Positions 1 to 5,408 of a stretch of 5,721 nucleotides of DNA are shown piece by piece (position 1 is the stretch's first letter; each line of letters begins with the position of its first letter). A model generated the notes under the pieces. It did not search any database and had not been told where the DNA came from. It saw only the letters and a program-made list of their open reading frames with translations. Origin of the DNA: Spirochaeta sp. (lineage in GTDB: Bacteria; Spirochaetota; Spirochaetia; Spirochaetales_E; Spirochaetaceae_B). A program made the translations under genes and the position numbers. The stretch lies in assembly GCA_030590585.1 (NCBI GenBank), contig JAUUYD010000173.1, positions 1 to 5,721 on the forward strand. The letters are read 5' to 3'.

Positions 1-1948
1 CTGCGGAAAGACCCTCAAGGGCAATAACCAGGGCATTCCCCAGTATCATTATCAAGATGGCCCAGATATTGAACCCTTCCGGTGAGGCCATTTTTGCAAT
101 CTGAAAGAACGCAATCATCAAGGTGACATGGGCAATGCCCAGTCCAGCCACACGCATGAAAGAAAGGGTATTTGCCAGATATCCGGAGAAGATTTCCAGA
201 AGGCTTATCATCCATTCCATCAGCCACCACAGGGGATTCCCTCCTCGTTCCTTCAACGGTGCCTTGAGGAAAAGTATCATGGCACATGCAATGATAATCC
301 AAAAAAGAATGGGGTTATCGGGTAGATCCTTAAACCCTGATGAGGCGAACTTATACGAGATAATAATACCGGCAGCGTAAATAATTCCGCCTAACAGGCC
401 GGAGTTGTCGAAAAACAGAGAGAACCAGCGTTTCTGCCTGACCAGGTTAACCCAGTTGATGAAAAGACCCAGTCCGATGACGGTGATTCCGAAGAAAATC
501 GTGATACGAAGGATATCAAAAATACTCTGAACAGGACCTGCCTCGACGTGGCCCGCCACAACACCGTGATAATTAAACCAGATAGACGGCAGGAGGGACA
601 TCCCGAAATACGATCCGAAGAGAACACCTGCAACGACGGCAGCCAGACCGCACCACAGCATAAGCCGGGACAGGAAAGGGATTGATGAAGCCATGCCGCC
701 TGACGGCATCGGAAGCCCTTTTCGTTTTCGAGTCCATGCCTGTCCTGCCAGGCCGGTAAGGATGAGTACCAGTCCATGCCCCGCATCGCCGAACATCAGG
801 CCGAACATAGCCAGGTAGGCTATGGCAACCAGAATTGTGGGATCGACGGTACCGTAGGCAGGTATGCCGTAGTTGGTTACAAGACGTTGGAAAGGATTGA
901 GGAAATTCGGATTGGCCAATCGGCTGGGAATGGTAATTCGGGGCGCCGCCTCATGGTTTTCCTTTCTGTTCAGGAACTCTTCAGCTTCATGCCATTCCAG
1001 GGAAATATGACCTTTGGTGACTCGCAGCAGGGCTGTCCGGACGTCCTTTCTAGTGGATTCCGGGAGCCATCCCGAGGCCACAACAGCCCGTTTGGTTTCA
1101 GCAAAACGACTCTCGATGGATCGCTGCAGCTCCCGGACACGTAAGTTTCTCCAGGCATGCTCAAGTTCCCTCCGGCTTTTACCTACCAGTTCAGCAACTG
1201 ACTTCGCATATTCTTTCTGCTCTTCTTTCATACAGGAAAGCTTCGTGTCTAAATCACGTGTCGTTTCTCCGGTGGATGCTTCAGGAATATCCTGTGGATT
1301 GAAATCATGGTTTTTGAGAATCTTCTCAAGGTCGCTTCTGTTCCGTTTCATTCCTACAACAACGACGAAACAGCGTTGGCCTGTCTCGCCGACGCGGCTG
1401 AGCACCGCCGGATACAAGGCTATTTTCTGTTCCAGGGATTCAAGTCTGTCCAGGGGAACCGAACCGGTATGAACATGGAGGAAAGCGCCGCCTTTTGAGA
1501 TGCCTCCTGTATCCAGAAAACGCCCGCCCTCGGTATCATCCATGTGGCGACGGACGTCTTCCAGCCTGTTTATCTGTTGCTGAAGATGCCGCTGACTTTC
1601 CCGTATTTTGTCGATTCGGGATTCGAATGATTCCGCCATTCGATCAATATTGTCCTTATCAACCGGATCGTTACTGTTTTTTTCGTTGTTACCCACAGTA
1701 GGACGAGGGAAGCCGCCGACATTCAGTATCGTTTCGATGCGCTTTCGTGCGGCCGTCAAAGCGTTTTTTCGGGCTGTGGATTCTTCTCTTTGGACTGTAA
1801 TGGCACTCTCGTCGGTGAAGACAGGATCGATGGTCCTGATGTCCACGAAATGCATGAGGCCCAGACGTAAAAGCTCTCCTGACAGCTCTCCCGAATAATC
1901 CTGAAGAGTTACAGCCGTCAGATACACCATCCTTCCGGTGAAAATCAT
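1..1948 (-). CDS. ntpI: V-type ATPase subunit I (membrane stator subunit), 3'-truncated by window edge
   Basis: This is the membrane stator subunit of the V/A-type rotary ATPase (equivalent of eukaryotic subunit a). With the K ring it forms the path for H+ or Na+ across the inner membrane. I translated the minus strand from ATG 1948-1946; it stays open for 649 codons to base 1, and only a short C-terminal tail appears to be missing. Residues 1-345 are the hydrophilic N-terminal arm with coiled-coil stretches (for example around 100-135 and 240-290). NPFQRLVTNYG begins at 351 and DPT follows near 369. The family motif MFGLMFGDAGHG is at 381-392. About seven membrane segments follow. SFMRVAGLGIAH contains Arg599, which aligns with the essential Arg735 of yeast Vph1 (SYLRLWALSLAH). 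The start has GGAGG seven bases upstream and overlaps the subunit C stop as ATGA. Ion specificity cannot be told, because subunit K lies outside the window. Confidence 0.95.
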   Translation of the reverse strand, partial: MIFTGRMVYLTAVTLQDYSGELSGELLRLGLMHFVDIRTIDPVFTDESAITVQREESTARKNALTAARKRIETILNVGGFPRPTVGNNEKNSNDPVDKDNIDRMAESFESRIDKIRESQRHLQQQINRLEDVRRHMDDTEGGRFLDTGGISKGGAFLHVHTGSVPLDRLESLEQKIALYPAVLSRVGETGQRCFVVVVGMKRNRSDLEKILKNHDFNPQDIPEASTGETTRDLDTKLSCMKEEQKEYAKSVAELVGKSRRELEHAWRNLRVRELQRSIESRFAETKRAVVASGWLPESTRKDVRTALLRVTKGHISLEWHEAEEFLNRKENHEAAPRITIPSRLANPNFLNPFQRLVTNYGIPAYGTVDPTILVAIAYLAMFGLMFGDAGHGLVLILTGLAGQAWTRKRKGLPMPSGGMASSIPFLSRLMLWCGLAAVVAGVLFGSYFGMSLLPSIWFNYHGVVAGHVEAGPVQSIFDILRITIFFGITVIGLGLFINWVNLVRQKRWFSLFFDNSGLLGGIIYAAGIIISYKFASSGFKDLPDNPILFWIIIACAMILFLKAPLKERGGNPLWWLMEWMISLLEIFSGYLANTLSFMRVAGLGIAHVTLMIAFFQIAKMASPEGFNIWAILIMILGNALVIALEGLSA

Positions 1949-3036
1949 AGCAGTGCCTCCAGGCGATGAGGGGCCATCTCATAATACTTGCCGTTGAGAA
2001 CCGTTATAATACGGCGGGCTTCCTGCTGAATGAGTGCAAAATAGGCGAGAACCACACCGATGGTGAACGGATAGCCTCCGAGGACACGACGGCATTCATA
2101 CAGCAGCTGCTGTTTCAGGAGTTTTTCCAGGAATGCCAGCGAACGGGCTGTTGAACCGGCATGATCATCCTCATTTTGCGACGGCAGCTCAGTGGGAAGG
2201 CCTATTCGATCCCCGAATAATTGAGACAGCTGCCTGGCCGGATGATTTGACGACAAGGCATCCTCCAGGACACTGCTTTTCGCTAATAAACCGCCGCCCA
2301 GGAGAGTTATACCGGCTCCTCTGTCCATACCGTCATAGAATGCCTGCCTTCGGACAATCCAGTTCACGTTAACGGTGTCGATTTCGATGCCGATAAGGCG
2401 TTCGGCAATCGTCTTGTCTCGTGTATTCAAGGCTTCGGCCGAAGATTTCAGCGATGCGTAGTACCAACGGTCCAGAGCAATTTCGAGGGAAAATATCGAA
2501 TGTTCCTCTACAACCAGGGGCAGTGCTGTATCAATAACGGATGCGAAAGGGGCGGAAGATGTAAGTGCCGTCAGCTCTTCAATCGAATCCGCATTTACAA
2601 TGGATTCCAGGGATATTCCAGAAACGCCTGTACTTCTGAGAAGGTAGGGCAATTTACTCTCAATGGATCGTCCACGGATCATTCTCTCGTACCACAGACG
2701 CAGCGCGTTCTTCAGATTCGCCAGATCGAAGCGTAAGAAAACCATTGTCGTAAATGCAGTGATAGCCGCATTGGTGAATTGCCGTGTGTACCGATCGGTT
2801 TCCTGCAGGACGCTTTGCTGGATGCGCTCAATTTCCAGTTCAGACATCAGTAAATCTCCTGTCTGTTCGAATGTGCTTACCGCTGAGGCATAACCAGTAG
2901 TGTTCAGAACATGTATTGCTTCTTCAAAAGATCGGGCTTCCACCATCTGCCGGAAGGTTTCCTCGGAAATCATCTTGCTGATTCTCCCCCGCAATTTTGC
3001 GTTCAGGAAGCCGTAAGTTGAGACAGGGCTTTTCAT
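1945..3036 (-). CDS. ntpC: V-type ATPase subunit C (rotor-to-ring adaptor, subunit d equivalent)
   Basis: This 363-residue soluble protein is the cup-shaped subunit C of bacterial/archaeal V-type ATPases. It sits on the cytoplasmic face of the K ring and links it to the central D/F stalk. The N-terminus YGFLNAKLRGRISKMI (residues 8-23) is the characteristic YGYLNAR-like start of the family. It is followed by FRQMVEARSFEEAIHVLNTTGYA, the usual 'leave-out/segment' helical repeat start. The rest is all-helical with no membrane segment, and ends with a helix rich in QQEARRIITVLNGKYYEM, also typical. The length is slightly above the usual 320-350 residues. The ATG overlaps the stop of the upstream G/H gene as ATGA, and the TGA stop overlaps the subunit I start the same way. 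No clear Shine-Dalgarno sequence precedes this ATG (the upstream bases are AT-rich), so translation probably depends on coupling to the upstream gene. Confidence 0.93.
   Translation of the reverse strand: MKSPVSTYGFLNAKLRGRISKMISEETFRQMVEARSFEEAIHVLNTTGYASAVSTFEQTGDLLMSELEIERIQQSVLQETDRYTRQFTNAAITAFTTMVFLRFDLANLKNALRLWYERMIRGRSIESKLPYLLRSTGVSGISLESIVNADSIEELTALTSSAPFASVIDTALPLVVEEHSIFSLEIALDRWYYASLKSSAEALNTRDKTIAERLIGIEIDTVNVNWIVRRQAFYDGMDRGAGITLLGGGLLAKSSVLEDALSSNHPARQLSQLFGDRIGLPTELPSQNEDDHAGSTARSLAFLEKLLKQQLLYECRRVLGGYPFTIGVVLAYFALIQQEARRIITVLNGKYYEMAPHRLEALL
1956..1960 (-). promoter_or_regulatory. Ribosome binding site of V-ATPase subunit I
   Basis: GGAGG on the minus strand lies inside the last codons of subunit C, seven bases before the ATG at 1948. 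It decides the first ATG over the second in-frame one (codon 7). Confidence 0.8.
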
Positions 3037-3362
3037 ATAATTTTTATCGATCGGGGTTCGAGTACGAGTTTTATCACGGAATTAGCTGCTTCGATTAGAG
3101 ATTCTTTCTGCTCTTCGAGGAATCGATCCGATTTTTCACTAATCTCTTTTTCCCGCAGCTGCGATGTCTCTTCAGCATCCTTTCTTATTTGCGATATCCG
3201 AATAGCGGCGCGTTCGTTCTGTTCGTTACGGGCGTTCTGTACCTGTTCCCGCTCATCCTGATCGAAGTCGGCCAGAAGACGCTGTGATTCTTCTCTTGCC
3301 TGAGTGATGAGCAATTCCGCTTCTTTTTCTGCTTTAAGTACATCTTTGATGATTTCCAACAT
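3033..3362 (-). CDS. ntpF: V-type ATPase G/H-like peripheral stalk subunit
   Basis: This 109-residue protein is very rich in Glu, Lys, Arg, Gln and Ala and has almost no Gly or Pro. From about residue 5 to 95 it reads as one continuous amphipathic coiled coil (KAEKEAELLITQAREESQRL and onward). Its size, composition and place at the head of a V-type ATPase operon match the AhaH/NtpF/subunit G family, which pairs with subunit E to form the peripheral stalks that hold the A3B3 head against subunit I. The ATG at 3362-3360 is preceded by AGAGG (plus-strand CCTCT, 3371-3375) with eight to nine bases of spacing. The TGA overlaps the next start as ATGA. The call rests on composition and context; a subunit E fragment is unlikely because the ORF is complete and about half the length of E. 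Confidence 0.85.
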   Translation of the reverse strand: MLEIIKDVLKAEKEAELLITQAREESQRLLADFDQDEREQVQNARNEQNERAAIRISQIRKDAEETSQLREKEISEKSDRFLEEQKESLIEAANSVIKLVLEPRSIKII

Positions 3363-3365
3363 AAC
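3352..3365 (-). repeat. 14-bp inverted repeat, copy 1 (includes G/H subunit start codon)
   Basis: On the minus strand this reads GTTATGTTGGAAAT and contains the ATG and first codons of the V-ATPase G/H subunit gene. The same 14 bases occur on the plus strand at 3569-3582, so the two copies are an exact inverted pair that flanks most of the divergent intergenic region. Confidence 0.6.
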
Positions 3366-3370
3366 CGGGG

Positions 3371-3375
3371 CCTCT
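3371..3375 (-). promoter_or_regulatory. Ribosome binding site of the V-ATPase G/H subunit
   Basis: AGAGG on the minus strand lies eight bases upstream of the ATG at 3362. It is the only purine-rich element near that start. Confidence 0.6.
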
Positions 3376-3377
3376 AT

Positions 3378-3393
3378 GATTTAATATTAAATC
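3378..3393. repeat. Perfect 16-bp AT-rich palindrome on the V-ATPase -10 element
   Basis: GATTTAATATTAAATC is identical to its own reverse complement over all 16 bases. It covers the candidate -10 and the expected start point of the ATPase transcript, so a dimeric repressor binding here would block the promoter. No regulator is identified in the window. Confidence 0.5.
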
Positions 3394-3414
3394 CGATCAC
3401 AGACCATACGGCAA
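3386..3414 (-). promoter_or_regulatory. Candidate sigma70-type promoter of the V-ATPase operon
   Basis: On the minus strand TTGCCG (plus 3409-3414) and TTTAAT (plus 3386-3391) are separated by 17 bases. They match the TTGACA and TATAAT consensus at 4 of 6 and 5 of 6 positions. Transcription would begin near 3378-3380, leaving a short leader that still contains the AGAGG ribosome binding site. The prediction is by eye only. Confidence 0.5.
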
Positions 3415-3417
3415 GTG

Positions 3418-3424
3418 CCCCCCC
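3418..3424. repeat. C7/G7 homopolymer upstream of the V-ATPase promoter
   Basis: Seven consecutive C on the plus strand (G7 on the minus strand) end three bases upstream of the candidate -35 of the ATPase operon. Length changes here would alter upstream promoter geometry. The tract is short, so any variation may be modest. Confidence 0.6.
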
Positions 3425-3519
3425 ACATTGTTACACTTTCTCATCTGGTTTGAAGAACTCAGGCCGCCAGGTGTTTTCTCCAAAGGATAATTCATTCCCA
3501 AACGCATGCCGGGAAAGTA

Positions 3520-3528
3520 TGGTATGAT
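3520..3528 (+). promoter_or_regulatory. Candidate extended -10 promoter of the envelope gene cluster
   Basis: TGGTATGAT fits the TGn-TATAAT extended -10 pattern with 5 of 6 matches in the hexamer. No convincing -35 is seen at normal spacing, which extended -10 promoters tolerate. The hexamer lies within the small palindrome GGTAT-G-ATACC (3521-3531). It would give a leader of about 90 bases before the ATG at 3626. Confidence 0.4.
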
Positions 3529-3548
3529 ACCGTGTTTTATTAAGCCGG

Positions 3549-3576
3549 TTGATCGGGTTTCAGAGATTGTTATGTT
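3549..3576 (+). promoter_or_regulatory. Second candidate promoter of the envelope gene cluster
   Basis: TTGATC (3549-3554) and TATGTT (3571-3576) are 16 bases apart. A TG sits one base before the -10 (extended -10 form). Each hexamer matches consensus at 4 of 6 positions. It would give a leader of about 40 bases. It overlaps one copy of the 14-bp inverted repeat, so it and the 3520-3528 candidate may be alternatives. Confidence 0.4.
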
Positions 3577-3582
3577 GGAAAT
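3569..3582 (+). repeat. 14-bp inverted repeat, copy 2
   Basis: GTTATGTTGGAAAT on the plus strand is identical to the minus-strand copy at 3352-3365. Here the ATG opens only a six-codon frame (MLEIHL, stop at 3590-3592) with a weak AGAG upstream, so it looks like the start of the G/H gene without its body. A functional leader peptide cannot be claimed. Confidence 0.6.
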
Positions 3583-3613
3583 TCATTTATGAGAAAACTA
3601 TTATTTATTTGAT

Positions 3614-3619
3614 AGAGGG
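3614..3619 (+). promoter_or_regulatory. Ribosome binding site of the 153-residue secreted protein
   Basis: AGAGGG lies six bases before the ATG at 3626, inside an otherwise AT-rich leader, and supports that start. Confidence 0.65.
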
Positions 3620-3625
3620 CAAGAT

Positions 3626-4087
3626 ATGAAGAAAATCGTAATTATCGCGATTCTGGTAATCCTCACAGTAAGTCTCTGGGGTCAGTCCAACGAACTCATT
3701 GATCAATTTCTGGACAGGGAAGAAGCCGATGTGGCAACGACCCTGCTTCTTGTGGCTCAGGCCTCGGGACAGCTGCCGATGGACTCAAAGCCTGATGATG
3801 GGTATGCATGGGGTCTCGATCAGGAGTTCGGCAAGCATGTATCGAAAAAGGCCCCTGATGATTCGGTGAGCCTCGGACTCTTCTATCTGGCCCTCTTTAA
3901 AAGCTACGGTGTCAAAGGGGGGGGGATGTACTCGGCAACCGGGGCTCCACGCTATGCGGCCCTTGAAGCCGGATTTCTGGGATATGTTGAACCATCCAGC
4001 CTTTATCCTACCCGTTCCATGCACCCCTATGAGGTGCTGACGGGGATTACCTATGTAAGCGAAGATGCAGCAGGAGGTGAGATGTGA
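3626..4087 (+). CDS. Uncharacterised secreted protein, possibly degenerate SLH-like
   Basis: I do not recognise this 153-residue protein as a named family. Residues 1-19 (MKKIVIIAILVILTVSLWG) form a signal peptide with a basic start and hydrophobic core. There is no lipobox cysteine, so the mature protein is expected to be periplasmic or exported. The body has two helical parts. The C-terminal one (about 109-141, RYAALEAGFLGYV then YPTRSMHPYEVLTGI) has the rhythm of an S-layer-homology repeat: YAAI..L..LGII, then P...ITRAEF. The family HWAY/TRAEF signatures are not intact, so this is only a hint. The gene contains nine consecutive G coding for Gly98-100, and the frame stays sensible on both sides. 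Its stop overlaps the start of the barrel gene by four bases, so the two are probably translated together and act in the same envelope process. Confidence 0.85.
   Translation: MKKIVIIAILVILTVSLWGQSNELIDQFLDREEADVATTLLLVAQASGQLPMDSKPDDGYAWGLDQEFGKHVSKKAPDDSVSLGLFYLALFKSYGVKGGGMYSATGAPRYAALEAGFLGYVEPSSLYPTRSMHPYEVLTGITYVSEDAAGGEM
3917..3925. repeat. G9 homopolymer inside the secreted-protein gene
   Basis: Nine consecutive G encode Gly98-Gly100 exactly in frame, between AAA and ATG. Loss of one G would move the stop to TGA 4038-4040; gain of one would end translation at TGA 3964-3966. Both would truncate the protein and separate its termination from the start of the next gene. Confidence 0.9.
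4072..4077 (+). promoter_or_regulatory. Strong ribosome binding site of the barrel gene
   Basis: AGGAGG lies six bases before GTG 4084-4086 and selects this GTG as the start. It sits inside the last codons of the upstream gene. Confidence 0.8.
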
Positions 4088-5388
4088 AAAAACTACAGGC
4101 CGCAGCTATTCTGATATTACTTCTGATCCCCGTCTTTTCACTGAGCGCCTACGACCAGACCTGGGGTGCCCGGCTGGATCTGAATCTCGAATTTCCGGCA
4201 ATTGCAGGCTCTTCATTCGGTTTATTTTCCGAAGATGACGCCAGAATCTGGTACCGGGGGAGATGGAGTCCGGCGGCGAACATGGAGGTGGACGGCGGTG
4301 TCGGTTTCAGTAATGCTGTACTTTTCGGAATTACCACCGATCTGAAGTTCTCCTATCATGGTTTCTACTACACGATTTTTCCCATTCTGGAGAAATTGAA
4401 TTTTTACGGGAATTCCGGAATGTTCGGTTACAAGGCCGGCCGGCAGCTTGTCGTCGATCCGGCGGGACTGATTGTTGAAGCCCCCTTCGACGGTATCGAT
4501 TTCAGTGTTGATATCGGCCGGCATATATTCTCCGCCGGTGTCGGTTATACCGGTCTGGCCTTCCGTAACTATGCAAGCTCCGATTATTTCATGACTGCGA
4601 CCGACATCAAGCGAACTGATACGCTGGTAACCCCCAGAATGATGGAATATCTGGCCTGGGACATGCCGGGCGCGGCAAGTTGGCTGAATCTCTCAGCATT
4701 TTTCCTGGCTGTGCAGGACTTAACCAGTGTTGAAGATCAGGCTGCATATAAGAATAATCGTTTCAATTCCATGTACATGGAACTGTATTCCCGGGGATTT
4801 CTCGGTGAAGCGTTTCTATACGATCTAACCCTGGTAGGACAATACGGCACTTATGGTACCGCCACAGTTCTTGGAGGAATCGGCCGTCTCGGGCTTTCCT
4901 GGCTGCCGGGTTCCCATTCCCGACTTGGTGTGGATATTATCGGATCAACCGGTGACGAATGGGGAAATCGGGACTTTTATCTGCTCGGGCAAACCACAGG
5001 AAACGAACTTTCTCAATATCTTCCCGTCTCAATCGTGTCAACTCAGGGATTTGTGGTAGAATTTGAATTGGGGAATCAGACCTCTCTTGGAGTCTTTTAC
5101 AGTAATCGGCCTTCGGATACGTTTTCCTGGGAGCTCAGGACAACCACTTTCCTGAGGACCGCCATTGGGCCTGTTTCAACACTTATGGTACCCAGCTCTA
5201 CAACTGAGGGGCATTTCCTGGGGCAGGAAGGTCTGTTGAGTTTCTTCTGGCGCCCGAAAGCCGATTTCGGCTGGGATCTCAACCTCGGTGTACTGTACCC
5301 CGGAAATCCAATTACCCTGGATTCCGAGATTGAGCCATATTTCCCGGTTCTGTATCGAGTGGGTTTTGACTGGTCCTGGAGCTTCTAG
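4084..5388 (+). CDS. Probable outer-membrane beta-barrel protein, family not recognised
   Basis: This 434-residue protein has a clear signal peptide (residues 1-22, a KK start, an AAAILILLLIPVF core, and SLSA before the likely cleavage site). The mature part is rich in Gly, Phe, Tyr and Trp and in short alternating polar/nonpolar segments such as ARLDLNLEF, DLKFSYHGFYY and DFSVDIGRHIFSAGVGYTG. No long hydrophobic helix follows the signal. It ends RVGFDWSWSF; alternating aromatics with a terminal Phe are the classical signature recognised by the BAM machinery for outer-membrane barrels. No plug, TonB box or porin family motif was seen, so substrate or role is unknown. The GTG start shares GTGA with the upstream ATG-TGA stop and has an excellent AGGAGG. 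A FecR-domain gene follows after 20 bases. The barrel assignment is inferred from composition and C-terminus. Confidence 0.85.
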   Translation: MKKLQAAAILILLLIPVFSLSAYDQTWGARLDLNLEFPAIAGSSFGLFSEDDARIWYRGRWSPAANMEVDGGVGFSNAVLFGITTDLKFSYHGFYYTIFPILEKLNFYGNSGMFGYKAGRQLVVDPAGLIVEAPFDGIDFSVDIGRHIFSAGVGYTGLAFRNYASSDYFMTATDIKRTDTLVTPRMMEYLAWDMPGAASWLNLSAFFLAVQDLTSVEDQAAYKNNRFNSMYMELYSRGFLGEAFLYDLTLVGQYGTYGTATVLGGIGRLGLSWLPGSHSRLGVDIIGSTGDEWGNRDFYLLGQTTGNELSQYLPVSIVSTQGFVVEFELGNQTSLGVFYSNRPSDTFSWELRTTTFLRTAIGPVSTLMVPSSTTEGHFLGQEGLLSFFWRPKADFGWDLNLGVLYPGNPITLDSEIEPYFPVLYRVGFDWSWSF

Positions 5389-5398
5389 GGCTGTAAAT

Positions 5399-5403
5399 GG
5401 AGG
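5399..5403 (+). promoter_or_regulatory. Ribosome binding site deciding the FecR-domain protein start
   Basis: GGAGG is five bases before GTG 5409-5411 but fourteen before the in-frame ATG at 5418-5420. The GTG is therefore the better start. Confidence 0.7.
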
Positions 5404-5408
5404 ATGTT

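Noticed and set aside
391..786. 131-codon open frame on the minus strand
   Set aside because: It is in another frame of the subunit I membrane domain. The Trp/Ser/Cys-rich translation is typical of a frame shadow.
776..1144. 122-codon open frame on the plus strand
   Set aside because: It lies opposite the conserved MFGLMFGDAGHG and NPF regions of subunit I and has no recognisable content.
1014..1472. 152-codon open frame on the plus strand
   Set aside because: It lies antisense to the subunit I gene, whose minus-strand reading matches the family continuously. Its translation is Ser/Arg-rich with no domain, and no ribosome binding site stands out.
1..1948. A broken or frameshifted subunit I gene, suspected because no complete long minus-strand frame closes here
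   Set aside because: Codon-by-codon reading shows one uninterrupted frame from 1948 to base 1; it simply has no stop inside the window.
3363..3625. A riboswitch, small RNA or CRISPR in the intergenic region
   Set aside because: I saw no repeated spacers, no long stem with a U-run terminator, and no known riboswitch core. Only the palindromes, promoter-like elements and inverted repeat described above are supported.
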